DNA of 46,609 bases from Calditerrivibrio sp. (GTDB lineage Bacteria > Chrysiogenota > Deferribacteres > Deferribacterales > Calditerrivibrionaceae): the NCBI GenBank assembly GCA_026415135.1, contig JAOAHS010000015.1, forward strand, positions 1-46,609, written 5' to 3'. Below the pieces are notes generated by a model. It ran no database searches. It was given only the letters and a program-made list of their open reading frames with translations, and was not told the origin of the DNA. A program made the translations under genes and the position numbers. This document shows, one piece after another, positions 26,280-35,423 of the stretch (positions are counted from its first letter, which is position 1; every line of letters begins with the position of its first letter).

Positions 26280-28295
26280 TTAAAGCATTGGCGCTATGAT
26301 CAACGAAACAATACTCATCAACTTTATAAGGATATTAAGAGCTGGGCCACTTGTGTCCTTAAAGGGATCGCCCACTGTGTCACCTGTTACTGCTGCTTTG
26401 TGGGCTTCTCCACCTTTCTTTTCACCTTCAAGTTCACCTTTTTCTATGTATTTCTTAGCATTATCCCATGCTCCACCAGCATTTGCCATTAATAGTGCCA
26501 AAAGAACCCCTGATACGGTAGCACCAGCAAGAGTCCCCCCAAGGGCCTCTTTACCAAACACAAAACCTATAACAACAGGTGCAATGACAGCCAAAATTCC
26601 AGGTAAGATCATCTCTTTTAAAGCTGCTTTTGTAGATATATCAACACATGTTTTTGGATCTGGCTTAACACCGGGCTTACCCTCAAGAAGTCCCGGTATT
26701 TCCCTAAACTGTCTTCTGATCTCTTCCACCATTTGCCCAGCGGCTTTACCAACAGATGTCATTGTAAGAGCTGCAATCAAAAACGGCAAGAAACCACCAA
26801 TAAATAGCCCCACCACAGTGTATGGACTTACCAGATTTATCAGCTTAAGTCCAGCAGCGCTGGAGTAAGCAGCAAAAAGAGCTAACGCTGTCAAAGCTGC
26901 AGACCCAATAGCAAACCCTTTACCCATAGCAGCAGTGGTGTTACCCAAAGCATCAAGGCTGTCTGTAATCTTTCTCACATCTGGTCCCAATTCAGCCATC
27001 TCTGAGATACCACCAGCATTATCAGCAATAGGTCCATAGGCATCAACAGTCATCGTTACACCCACTGTTGCAAGCATACCAACTGCAGCAAGGGCGATAC
27101 CATAAAGACCTGCATAATGGTTTGCAACAAGTACAGCTACAGCTATGGCAATAATAGGTAGCACTGTACTTTCAAGACCCACAGCAAATCCCTGTATAAT
27201 ATTTGTAGCAGGGCCTGTTTTAGAAGCCAAAGCTATCTTTCTAACAGGACCAGCAGAAGTATAGTACTCTGTTATAAGCCCAATCAAAATACCGGCTATT
27301 GTTCCAAAGAATACTGCAAGAAAAACACCATTACTGATAGCCTGAGAAGCAATCGTGAAATAAGAACCTACCAAGAAGAGAATAGCACCTATAAATGTTG
27401 AATATCTCAGGGCGTTTTGTGGTGGAAGGTTTTTAAGCACCATCATGGAGAAAATACCTATTATAGAGGCTATAGCACCTATGACTGCAAGCAAGATCGG
27501 AAGGTACATAAGCTGAAATCTAAGGGTCTCACCTCCTAACTGAGCCAACTGTTCTGTGGAGGCTGTAGCAGCGATTGCAATAGTCGCAACAATGGACCCC
27601 ACATAGGACTCAAAAATATCTGCACCCATACCTGCGATATCACCCACGTTGTCACCGACATTATCAGCAATAACACCGGGGTTTCTCGGATCATCTTCAG
27701 GGATACCAGCTTCCACCTTCCCCACAAGGTCAGCACCCACATCAGCCGCCTTTGTATAGATACCACCACCTACTCTTGCAAAAAGCGCAATTGAAGATGC
27801 ACCCATCGCAAAGCCGTTGATGTACTTTGCTGTAGTAGGATCACCGAAAATAGCGAATAATATACCAACACCTATAAGACCCAAACTAGCTACTGCCAAA
27901 CCCATTACAGAGCCACCCATATAAGACACAAACAAAGCCTTGGCCATACCTCCGCTTCTGGCTGCTTCACTGGTTCTTACATTTGCTCTGGTTGCAGCCT
28001 TCATACCGATAAAACCAGCCAATATAGAGGCAATAGCCCCCAAAAGAAAGGCAGCTGCAGTTTTAATCCCGAGATCAGACGAAATTACCATCAGTATAAA
28101 AACAGCCACAATAAAGAAAACCAATATCTTATACTCCCTAAAAAGAAAAGCCATGGCACCTTCATGAATCATGTCGGATATCTCTTTCATCTTCTCATTA
28201 CCAGCGGGCTGGCTTTTGATGTAATTATAAAGAACTATAGCTAAAACGAGTCCCAATACTCCTACAACCGGAGCCAAATACATTAAACTGGTCAT
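26280..28295 (-). CDS. hppA: Membrane-bound K+-dependent pyrophosphatase, probably Na+-pumping
   Basis: These enzymes couple pyrophosphate hydrolysis to ion pumping across the inner membrane. The 671-residue protein has about 16 helices and the family's acidic motifs [20 protein letters not shown] and [20 protein letters not shown]. The motif [15 protein letters not shown] has Ala and Gly where K+-independent enzymes carry Lys and Thr, indicating K+ dependence. Glu in [10 protein letters not shown] is at the place seen in Na+-transporting members rather than the plant H+ type; the ion is thus inferred. It starts at an ATGA overlap with pth, behind a strong AGGAGGT, and ends a long biosynthetic operon whose enzymes release pyrophosphate. 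Confidence 0.95.
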   Translation of the reverse strand: MTSLMYLAPVVGVLGLVLAIVLYNYIKSQPAGNEKMKEISDMIHEGAMAFLFREYKILVFFIVAVFILMVISSDLGIKTAAAFLLGAIASILAGFIGMKAATRANVRTSEAARSGGMAKALFVSYMGGSVMGLAVASLGLIGVGILFAIFGDPTTAKYINGFAMGASSIALFARVGGGIYTKAADVGADLVGKVEAGIPEDDPRNPGVIADNVGDNVGDIAGMGADIFESYVGSIVATIAIAATASTEQLAQLGGETLRFQLMYLPILLAVIGAIASIIGIFSMMVLKNLPPQNALRYSTFIGAILFLVGSYFTIASQAISNGVFLAVFFGTIAGILIGLITEYYTSAGPVRKIALASKTGPATNIIQGFAVGLESTVLPIIAIAVAVLVANHYAGLYGIALAAVGMLATVGVTMTVDAYGPIADNAGGISEMAELGPDVRKITDSLDALGNTTAAMGKGFAIGSAALTALALFAAYSSAAGLKLINLVSPYTVVGLFIGGFLPFLIAALTMTSVGKAAGQMVEEIRRQFREIPGLLEGKPGVKPDPKTCVDISTKAALKEMILPGILAVIAPVVIGFVFGKEALGGTLAGATVSGVLLALLMANAGGAWDNAKKYIEKGELEGEKKGGEAHKAAVTGDTVGDPFKDTSGPALNILIKLMSIVSLIIAPML

Positions 28296-28885
28296 TTCTG
28301 GTTTACCTCCTGTACAATTTTTTTATTGTTGTATAAATTCATTGAGACCTGAACTCCCTTCTCTAAAAGAGCTAAAAGCGCATCCGCTCCCAAATCGATA
28401 AATTCTTTTAAATACCCTTTTTCCGTCCTATCAAACTCAGAAAGCACATACCCGCTGATATCCTTATTGACAGGCTTACCGATCCCCATCTTAACCCTAA
28501 TAAAATCATCCCACCCAGAAGCAGCTATTATCGAATCTACACCCCTGTGTCCACCGGATGAGCCACCTTTTTTTATTTTTATCTTACCAAACTCCATGTC
28601 AAGGTCATCATGAACCACAACCATATTGGTAAAAGGTATATCAAAGTACCCGCATATCTCTACAACAGATTTTCCACTCAGATTCATGTATGTTTGAGGC
28701 TTAACCAGATAGCACCTCTTACCATAGATATCAAGTACGGTATAATCAGCTTCAAAGCCACCCCTATAGGATCCACAAAACCTTTCTACAACCATATCTA
28801 TCACCATAAAACCGATGTTATGCCTCGTTAAAGCATACTTACTGCCTGGATTTCCAAGGCCTACAACAATCCATCTATTATTCAT
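28292..28885 (-). CDS. pth: Peptidyl-tRNA hydrolase
   Basis: Pth recycles peptidyl-tRNA dropped from ribosomes. The 197-residue length is normal. The motifs are complete: [20 protein letters not shown] with the catalytic His, [26 protein letters not shown] with the catalytic Asp, and [15 protein letters not shown]. The gene overlaps prs upstream and hppA downstream by ATGA four-base overlaps. The prs-pth neighbourhood is conserved in many Gram-negatives; rplY, often between them, is absent here. Confidence 0.97.
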   Translation of the reverse strand: MNNRWIVVGLGNPGSKYALTRHNIGFMVIDMVVERFCGSYRGGFEADYTVLDIYGKRCYLVKPQTYMNLSGKSVVEICGYFDIPFTNMVVVHDDLDMEFGKIKIKKGGSSGGHRGVDSIIAASGWDDFIRVKMGIGKPVNKDISGYVLSEFDRTEKGYLKEFIDLGADALLALLEKGVQVSMNLYNNKKIVQEVNQK

Positions 28886-29829
28886 ATATTCATGAAAAGG
28901 GAACTTATACTCTCTTTTTTATGAATTCTGACAATTGCCTCAGCAAATAGATCAGCTGTGGACAAAACTTTAAGCTTAGAAAAGGACTGTTTCTCTTTTG
29001 TAGCTTCAATTGTATCGGTGATCACCACCTCATCTAATACACTTTTTATGATCCTCTCGATCGCAGGACCACTTAAAACACCATGAGAAGCACCCGCCAC
29101 CACAGATTTTGCTCCATGCTCCATAACAGCTGCAGCAGCTTCGGTAAGAGTCCCTGCAGTATCTATCATATCATCAATTATGATAACACCCTTCCCCTTC
29201 ACCTCACCTATAACATTCATAGCCTTCGCCACATTGGGTCCAGATCTTCTTTTATCAATTATAGCAAGGGATGTATCTAAAGCCTTTGCAAAGCCCCTTG
29301 CCCTTGTAACACCTCCAGCATCCGGCGAAACCACCACATAGCCCTCACCACACATCCCCTTTTCCCTGAAATATTTGGCAATAATAGGAATAGAATACAG
29401 GTTGTCCACCGGTATATCAAAAAAACCTTGAATTTGTCCCGCATGCAGATCCATCGTTACTATTCTATCTATACCAGATTTTGTTAAAAGATTTGCTACC
29501 AGCTTAGCTGTTATAGGTACACGGGGCTCCACAGTCCTATCCTGTCTCGCATATCCAAAATAGGGGATCACCGCCGTAACACTCTTTGCAGAGGCCCTCT
29601 TAAGGGCATCCACCATTATCATAAGCTCCATAAGATGGACTTCAGCAGGGTAGTTTGTGGACTGGATGACAAATACGTCCCTACCCCTTACCGACTCATT
29701 TATACGAACAAAGATCTCACCGTCGCTGAATTTGCTAACAGTAGCATCACCTAATCTGATACCAAGCTTTGACACTATCCCTTGTGCCAATGTTTTATTG
29801 GAATTACCTGAAAAAACTAAAAAATCCAT
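28882..29829 (-). CDS. prs: Ribose-phosphate pyrophosphokinase (PRPP synthetase)
   Basis: Prs makes PRPP from ribose 5-phosphate and ATP for nucleotide, histidine and tryptophan synthesis. The 315-residue class I enzyme shows FSGNSNKTLAQGI at the start, the ATP loop RQDRTVEPRVPITAKLVANL, the DLHAGQIQGFFDIPVDNL Mg-binding stretch, and the PRPP-binding loop VIIIDDMIDTAGTLTEAA. It follows ispE by eight bases; the order ispE-prs-pth matches that in gammaproteobacteria such as Pseudomonas. Confidence 0.98.
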   Translation of the reverse strand: MDFLVFSGNSNKTLAQGIVSKLGIRLGDATVSKFSDGEIFVRINESVRGRDVFVIQSTNYPAEVHLMELMIMVDALKRASAKSVTAVIPYFGYARQDRTVEPRVPITAKLVANLLTKSGIDRIVTMDLHAGQIQGFFDIPVDNLYSIPIIAKYFREKGMCGEGYVVVSPDAGGVTRARGFAKALDTSLAIIDKRRSGPNVAKAMNVIGEVKGKGVIIIDDMIDTAGTLTEAAAAVMEHGAKSVVAGASHGVLSGPAIERIIKSVLDEVVITDTIEATKEKQSFSKLKVLSTADLFAEAIVRIHKKESISSLFMNI

Positions 29830-29837
29830 AACTGCTC

Positions 29838-30671
29838 CTACAAATTATTAACCATACAAACAAAATAACCCTGTCTTTTCTTAAAAAACTCTGCCGTCTG
29901 CTCCAAGCACCCCCGACTTGAAAACAAACCAAACACCGTTGATCCGCTACCACTCATTAGTGCTCCATCAGCCCCTTTTTCCAAAAGGGTTTCTTTAATC
30001 CATCTTAACTCAGGATACTTAACAAACACTGTTTTTTCAAAATCGTTCTCAAGCCCATTAATGATATCAGGGTAAGATAGAAAACCTTTATTACTACAAT
30101 TCTCACCATCGTTTGTCAATCTTAATTTCACCCCTTCATAAGCCTCTTTTGTGGCAACTGAAAACATCGGTTTAACAAGTAATATATTCATCTTTGGAAG
30201 CTTAGGTCCATCGACAATCTCTTCCCCTCTACCGGCAACATAAGAGGAATACCCTTCTGTCAAGAAAAAAACTGTATCGGAACCAACCATCTCCAATACC
30301 CCTCTCTTTTCCTCTTCTTTCAAGTTCAAGGAAAAAAGCCTGTCAATTAGCTTTAATGCTGTAGCTGCATTACTACTACCACCACCTAAACCTGCACCCC
30401 ATGGAATCCGTTTGATCAGAAAAAACTTCACAAAACCTACCTGATATCTCTGTCTGACTATCTCGTATACTCTTGTGATGATATTGTCTGGGCCTGTAGA
30501 AAGCCCAACAGCATCTGATATTATTTCAAACCTGTCGGCTCCCTCAACAGCTATCGTATCATAAAGGGATACCTTCGTCATAAGGGATGATATATTATGA
30601 TATCCATCATCCCTTTTGGAGATCACACGCAAATACAGGTTTATTTTAGCATAACTTCTTTCTATAAGCAT
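29838..30671 (-). CDS. ispE: 4-diphosphocytidyl-2-C-methyl-D-erythritol kinase
   Basis: IspE phosphorylates CDP-methylerythritol in the MEP pathway to isoprenoids. The 277-residue GHMP kinase has AKINLYLRVISKRDDGYHNI at the N-terminus with the catalytic Asp region, the ATP loop IPWGAGLGGGSSNAATALKL near residue 90, and the C-terminal GHMP motif DGALMSGSGSTVFGLF. It lies four bases after the lipoprotein gene at 30676, an order shared with lolB-ispE-prs of other Gram-negatives. Confidence 0.97.
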   Translation of the reverse strand: MLIERSYAKINLYLRVISKRDDGYHNISSLMTKVSLYDTIAVEGADRFEIISDAVGLSTGPDNIITRVYEIVRQRYQVGFVKFFLIKRIPWGAGLGGGSSNAATALKLIDRLFSLNLKEEEKRGVLEMVGSDTVFFLTEGYSSYVAGRGEEIVDGPKLPKMNILLVKPMFSVATKEAYEGVKLRLTNDGENCSNKGFLSYPDIINGLENDFEKTVFVKYPELRWIKETLLEKGADGALMSGSGSTVFGLFSSRGCLEQTAEFFKKRQGYFVCMVNNL

Positions 30672-30675
30672 AAAA

Positions 30676-31326
30676 TCAATTAAATATGATTTTTAAGAAT
30701 CTTTTTTTACTTTCCTGATGAAGCTGTATCTCCTTTATACTACCATCTACCACAGTATAGGTAGCCTCTAAATCATCCTTAACAATCTTTGTAATTTTAT
30801 AATCCTCAGCAAAAATAGCAATATCATCTTTTTGGAAGATTATCCTCCTACCATCCTCATAAAAAAGATAGCTTTCATCGGGTCTAATACCCGGATAGTT
30901 AAGCAGATGTATATACCTGAGCATCTCTTCCAGCTTTTTAGTCTGATTGCTGTTTAGTGCTACAGAGTCATTATCCTTTTTTATATCGAGCACGCCGTTG
31001 TTATATTTTGCATTATACAAAACCATCCCAAAAGGTCCAAGTATTACAAGTTCACCATTATTTTCACAATCCTTCTCTACTAACCCCTTCATTTTTATCT
31101 TTATCTTTTCATCCTGATAATCAAAAATAACGCTACTTTTGTAGCTACATATCGTCTTTGTTGATCCATTGACCTGTTTTACTAATTCTTTCAATCTTTC
31201 AATGTACTGACTTTTATTATCAGATTGATTATCATATAAAGGTTTAACCAAAACAACTTCCTTCTTTGCACAACCAGAAATGAAAAGTAAAACTAAGAGG
31301 GATACCTTTAGCCAGAGGGATATCAT
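30676..31326 (-). CDS. Lipoprotein in the LolB position; possible LolB-like outer-membrane lipoprotein acceptor
   Basis: The 216-residue protein has a short signal peptide and lipobox LLFISGC, with Cys at about residue 19, so it is expected to be a lipoprotein. The mature part looks like a single beta-rich domain with a strand pattern of the LolA/LolB fold (SSVIFDYQDEKIKIKMKGLV, ELVILGPFGMVLYNAKYNNG, TYTVVDGSIKEIQLHQ). Sequence resemblance to proteobacterial LolB is too weak for me to claim it. The gene order TPR protein - lipoprotein - ispE - prs - pth, however, equals TPR-lolB-ispE-prs-pth of Pseudomonas. Function by position: receiving lipoproteins at the outer membrane. Confidence 0.75.
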   Translation of the reverse strand: MISLWLKVSLLVLLFISGCAKKEVVLVKPLYDNQSDNKSQYIERLKELVKQVNGSTKTICSYKSSVIFDYQDEKIKIKMKGLVEKDCENNGELVILGPFGMVLYNAKYNNGVLDIKKDNDSVALNSNQTKKLEEMLRYIHLLNYPGIRPDESYLFYEDGRRIIFQKDDIAIFAEDYKITKIVKDDLEATYTVVDGSIKEIQLHQESKKRFLKIIFN

Positions 31327-32906
31327 TACTCTTTTAACACCTCATCGATTGTCTTCTTAATGCCAAGAGCTTTCATAATCTCCTTCATATGATCTATCAT
31401 CTCCTGTTCGTTAGGGGTCAATTTCAAAGCTCTTTTCTGGTATGTGAAGGCTTCATTGTACCTTTTCAACCTATAAAGCACCCAAGCCATACTATCTAAA
31501 AATGCAGGATTCTCCGGCTCCATCTTTAACGCTTTTTCTATCATAACATAGGCTTCTTCTAAATTTTTGTTTAAGTCTGCATAAAGATAGCCGAGGTAGT
31601 TGAGGGCAGAAGCATTATTAGGGTTTAGGGCAAGTAACCTTTTCAAATACTCCTCCACCTTATCATATTGCTTGATTTTTTCATAATAATCAGCAATATC
31701 CATCAAAAGTTCTTCATTATTAGGATAATGTCTCAATGCTTCCTGTAACACAGCCAACTGATTCTTTTTTTCACCTTTTTCCCCTAAAATTGAAGCCTTT
31801 ATGCGATAATAATCCACATCCCTTTCATCCTTTTCCATCTTTTCTATAGCTTCTAATGCGTTTTTATAATCCTTTAATCTGAAATAGGAATAAGCTAACC
31901 TCTTTTTAGCAAAACCATGCTTTAGATCCCTGTTGATAAGTTCTTTATAATATTTTACAGCAGACTCAAAATCTTTCTTTATCTCGCTGATCACACCCAT
32001 ATAGTAGTAGGACGTGGTATCACTTTTATCCTCTTCCCTTAGCCTATCAAACCATCTAAAAGATTTATCATACTCCTTCTTTTCAAAGAAGATACCAGCT
32101 AACTGCTTTAGGACATAGACCTTTTCCCTCCCAGTTATCTTATCTGCAATCAACTCATAGTATTTCACCGCTTTATCAAAATCCCCTTTGACACGATATA
32201 GCTCAGCCAATCGGTACTCAGGGATAATCAACCCTGGTTTATCCTTTACAGCTTCTTCGAGATATTGTATAGCTTTGTCGGTTTGATTATCTTGAATATA
32301 AATCTCAGATAACATCAAAAGGGGCATGAAGTTTTTTTCCAGCTTCAGTGATGCCTCAAAATCTTTTATCGCTTTATCCTTCAGTTCTAAATTATAGTAG
32401 AACATCCCCCTTTTGTAGTAATACTCCGGTTTTATCTCCTTTTCCAAAATCTTGTCCAACGACTGAATAGCACAGGCATAATCCCGTCTCTGTTCACATA
32501 TTTTAGCCAAAAGTTCATAATTTTCCACCGAGGGATCTATTTCCACAGCCTTTTTCATCTGTAGCACTGCTTCATCGTGGTTGTTAAACACATTTGCCAA
32601 AGTACTTGCATAAAATCGCCTTAACGTAGAGTTTTTAGCATAGGTCTCGTTGCTAAACGCATTGTTCATAAGTTTTTTAAAATCATCGTTTCTACCCGCA
32701 GCTATATACACCTCAGCCAATTTTATAACAACCCCTTCATCTACAACAGACCTATTCAGCCTTTCGAGTATAGGGATAGCTTCTTTAATATTACCTTCAT
32801 TGATAAGCATATTAGCCCTTAAAAACTCCTTTACCACGTTCAGATCCTCAGCAAAAGCAAGATACATAGATGAAAGTATAAATATAACTATAAATAACCT
32901 TTTCAA
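31326..32906 (-). CDS. Exported tetratricopeptide-repeat protein
   Basis: The 526-residue protein starts with a signal peptide (MKRLFIVIFILSSMYLAFA) and is built almost wholly of TPR-type helix pairs, about a dozen, with the usual pattern, for example NASALNYLGYLYADLNKNLE and NPAFLDSMAWVLYRLKRYNE near the end. TPR arrays are protein-binding scaffolds. It starts with TTG at 32906, with AGGAG seven bases upstream. Its stop overlaps the ATG of the lipoprotein by one base, and a TPR gene precedes lolB in Pseudomonas too, so the two may act together at the outer membrane. Confidence 0.88.
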   Translation of the reverse strand: MKRLFIVIFILSSMYLAFAEDLNVVKEFLRANMLINEGNIKEAIPILERLNRSVVDEGVVIKLAEVYIAAGRNDDFKKLMNNAFSNETYAKNSTLRRFYASTLANVFNNHDEAVLQMKKAVEIDPSVENYELLAKICEQRRDYACAIQSLDKILEKEIKPEYYYKRGMFYYNLELKDKAIKDFEASLKLEKNFMPLLMLSEIYIQDNQTDKAIQYLEEAVKDKPGLIIPEYRLAELYRVKGDFDKAVKYYELIADKITGREKVYVLKQLAGIFFEKKEYDKSFRWFDRLREEDKSDTTSYYYMGVISEIKKDFESAVKYYKELINRDLKHGFAKKRLAYSYFRLKDYKNALEAIEKMEKDERDVDYYRIKASILGEKGEKKNQLAVLQEALRHYPNNEELLMDIADYYEKIKQYDKVEEYLKRLLALNPNNASALNYLGYLYADLNKNLEEAYVMIEKALKMEPENPAFLDSMAWVLYRLKRYNEAFTYQKRALKLTPNEQEMIDHMKEIMKALGIKKTIDEVLKE

Positions 32907-32915
32907 AACACACTC

Positions 32916-34253
32916 CTACTTCAAATGTTTATCCAAGAAATCGGTAGCTATCTTCCCAGATATAAAATTATGATTTTCCAAAATCTTTTCATGTAGAGGG
33001 ATAGTGGTCTTAACCCCTTCAATAACAAACTCCTTAAGGCACCTTTTACCCCTTTCTATAGCCTCGTTTCGATCCCTACCATGAACTATCAGTTTTGCTA
33101 CCATTGAATCATAAAAGGGTGGAATAAAGTAGTCTTGATAAGCTGCAGAATCTACCCTTACACCAAAACCACCAGGAACATAATAGGCCTTTATCAGGCC
33201 GGGTGAAGGGGTAAATTTCTCTGGATCCTCGGCATTGATTCTGAACTCTATGGCATGTCCATTTATCTTGATATCCTCCTGATCAAAGGGGATCTTGCCA
33301 GTGGCAGCAACAATTATCTGCAATTTCACAAGATCAATACCCGTTATCATCTCAGTAACAGGATGTTCCACCTGTATACGGGTATTCATTTCCATAAAAT
33401 AGAAATTACCATGCTTATCCAAAAGGTATTCTATGGTACCTGCGTTTTTATAGCCCAGCTTTGCTATGGCATTAGCAGATACCTCCCCCATTTTCTTACG
33501 TATCTCGTCGGTTAGCGCCACACTTGGAGCTTCCTCTAACAGCTTTTGATGTCTTCTTTGTATTGAGCATTCCCTCTCAAAAAAATGAAGCCCTTTACCA
33601 TTTCCATCCCCAAATACCTGGATCTCTATATGCCTAGGGTCTTCTATTAGCTTTTCAATATACACTTCATCGTTACCAAAGGCATTTTTTGCTTCCATCT
33701 TAGCTGTCTCAAAATTCTTAAGAAAAGTCATCTCGTTGTGGGCCATCCTCATACCTTTACCACCGCCACCAGCAGAAGCCTTTATCATCACTGGAAACCC
33801 TATTTTCCTTGCTATATCCAAGGCCTCTTTTGAATCCTTTATCGGGCCATCACTTCCGGGCACCACTGGTACCCCTAACTTTTTCATGGCATCCTTAGCA
33901 TTGGACTTATTACCCATCAAATCGATATGCTCCGAAGATGGACCAATAAATGTAAAGCCACATTCTGTACATATCTTAGCAAACGTAGCGTTCTCCGCCA
34001 AGAAACCGTAACCCGGGTGTATAGCATCAGCATCAGAGATCTCTGCTGCAGCAATGATGTTTTTTATATTCAGATAACTCTGTGATGGTGCAGCTCCACC
34101 GATACATACCGACGAGTCTGCAAAAGCCACATGAAGAGACTCCCTATCCGCCTCAGAGTAAACAGCCACCGTTTCTATACCTAACTCCCGACAAGCACGA
34201 ATGACCCTTAATGCAATCTCGCCTCTATTGGCTATCAAAACCCTTCTAAACAT
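32916..34253 (-). CDS. accC: Acetyl-CoA carboxylase, biotin carboxylase subunit
   Basis: AccC carboxylates the biotin on AccB using ATP and bicarbonate, the first half of malonyl-CoA formation. The 445 residues match the family. Visible motifs are [20 protein letters not shown], the [17 protein letters not shown] stretch, the ATP-grasp glycine loop [17 protein letters not shown], the [17 protein letters not shown] motif, and [27 protein letters not shown] precedes the ATG, and accB is 12 bases upstream. Confidence 0.98.
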   Translation of the reverse strand: MFRRVLIANRGEIALRVIRACRELGIETVAVYSEADRESLHVAFADSSVCIGGAAPSQSYLNIKNIIAAAEISDADAIHPGYGFLAENATFAKICTECGFTFIGPSSEHIDLMGNKSNAKDAMKKLGVPVVPGSDGPIKDSKEALDIARKIGFPVMIKASAGGGGKGMRMAHNEMTFLKNFETAKMEAKNAFGNDEVYIEKLIEDPRHIEIQVFGDGNGKGLHFFERECSIQRRHQKLLEEAPSVALTDEIRKKMGEVSANAIAKLGYKNAGTIEYLLDKHGNFYFMEMNTRIQVEHPVTEMITGIDLVKLQIIVAATGKIPFDQEDIKINGHAIEFRINAEDPEKFTPSPGLIKAYYVPGGFGVRVDSAAYQDYFIPPFYDSMVAKLIVHGRDRNEAIERGKRCLKEFVIEGVKTTIPLHEKILENHNFISGKIATDFLDKHLK

Positions 34254-34265
34254 CAGAATTCACTC

Positions 34266-34751
34266 CTAAACCTTTTCCACAAGGAAAATAGTCTCACCAA
34301 ACTCGACAGGAACACCATTTTTACCTACTTTCTTCACTATCTTACAATCAAACTCCGCCTCAATCTCATTCATTATCTTCATGGCCTCAATTATACAGAG
34401 GGTCTTACCCTTCTGAACCACATCCCCCTCTTTTACAAAAGGTTCAGCACCGGGAGCTGGTGCTTCATAAAATGTTCCTACAATAGGTGATTTTATCTCA
34501 ATAAGGTTTGAAGCAACGGATTCTGTCGCTTGGATTGGCTTTTCTGTGGAACCTGTTGCAACAGATACTGATGGTTGAACAGGCACAGGTTGTTGTGTAA
34601 CACCTACAGGAGGCATTTGGGGCAAAATTACCTGCCCACCTTGAACATTTTTTGAAAGATATACCCTCACATTATCACATTCATATTCAAACTCAGTAAA
34701 CCCAGATTTTTCGATAAACTTTACCAGTTCCTTTAATTCTTTGATATCCAT
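34266..34751 (-). CDS. accB: Biotin carboxyl carrier protein of acetyl-CoA carboxylase
   Basis: AccB carries biotin between the carboxylase and carboxyltransferase subunits. The 161-residue protein has an N-terminal domain MDIKELKELVKFIEKSGFTE, a Pro/Gln/Val-rich flexible linker (about 40-85), and a C-terminal biotinyl domain with the biotinylated Lys in CIIEAMKIMNEIEAEF and the thumb-like SPIVGTFYEAPAPGAEPFVK. I chose ATG 34751: the in-frame GTG six bases upstream lies in the Shine-Dalgarno run AAAGGGGTG, and family members start with MDIK. Confidence 0.97.
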   Translation of the reverse strand: MDIKELKELVKFIEKSGFTEFEYECDNVRVYLSKNVQGGQVILPQMPPVGVTQQPVPVQPSVSVATGSTEKPIQATESVASNLIEIKSPIVGTFYEAPAPGAEPFVKEGDVVQKGKTLCIIEAMKIMNEIEAEFDCKIVKKVGKNGVPVEFGETIFLVEKV

Positions 34752-34799
34752 AAACACACCCCTTTATTTTTTCCCTCCCTTTCTCCCCCAAAACGTAGT

Positions 34800-35366
34800 T
34801 TACCTACTTACCCTTTCAATATAAGAACCATCCCTTGTATCGATCTTAATAATATCCCCCTCATTTATAAAAAGGGGAACGATAACCGTACCACCAGTAC
34901 TTACCTTTGCAGGCTTGGAACCACCACTAACTGTATCACCCTTTATACCAGGGACAGTCTCCACAACTTCCAACTCAACAAAATTAGGGATCTCGACCCC
35001 TATCGGCTTCTTATTAAATATTTGTACCCTTACAATAATATTTTCTGGCATAAACAGAGCTACTTCCCCCACTTCTTCACTGGTCATCGTTATCTGTTCA
35101 TAACTCTCGTTGTCCATAAAATAGTAATTTTCACCATCATTATAGAGATATTGCATCTGCTTCTCTTCAAAATCTGGCTGTTTTATCTTCTCATCAGATG
35201 TAAAAGTTCTCTCTATGACCCTTCCTGTGATGAGACTTTTCATCTTCGTTCTAACGTTGGCACCACCTCTACCCATCTTTATATGTAGATATTCAACCAC
35301 AACATAGGGTTCACCATCAACCTCTATTTTGGTGCCTCTTTTAAACTGATTGGGAGTAACTACCAT
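34800..35366 (-). CDS. efp: Translation elongation factor P with arginine at the tip position
   Basis: EF-P enters the ribosomal E site and relieves stalling at consecutive prolines. The 188 residues are normal, with N-terminal KOW-like domain and two OB domains ending VPLFINEGDIIKIDTRDGSY. The loop contacting the peptidyl centre reads HIKMGRGGANVRTK, so residue 33, equivalent to the beta-lysylated Lys34 of E. coli, is Arg. Arg-tip factors occur in Pseudomonas, where EarP rhamnosylates the residue, and in Thermus. No modification gene lies in this window. A GAGGTG site precedes the ATG. Confidence 0.96.
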   Translation of the reverse strand: MVVTPNQFKRGTKIEVDGEPYVVVEYLHIKMGRGGANVRTKMKSLITGRVIERTFTSDEKIKQPDFEEKQMQYLYNDGENYYFMDNESYEQITMTSEEVGEVALFMPENIIVRVQIFNKKPIGVEIPNFVELEVVETVPGIKGDTVSGGSKPAKVSTGGTVIVPLFINEGDIIKIDTRDGSYIERVSR

Positions 35367-35423
35367 CTCTTCACCTCTTTATATTGTTTTTTATCAAAAC
35401 GTTACGTTATTTTGTTAACATTA

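Noticed and set aside
26296-26868. 190-codon plus-strand frame opposite hppA
   Set aside because: It reads Pro/Ser/Ala-rich because it is the complement of a Gly/Ala-rich membrane protein; no ribosome site.
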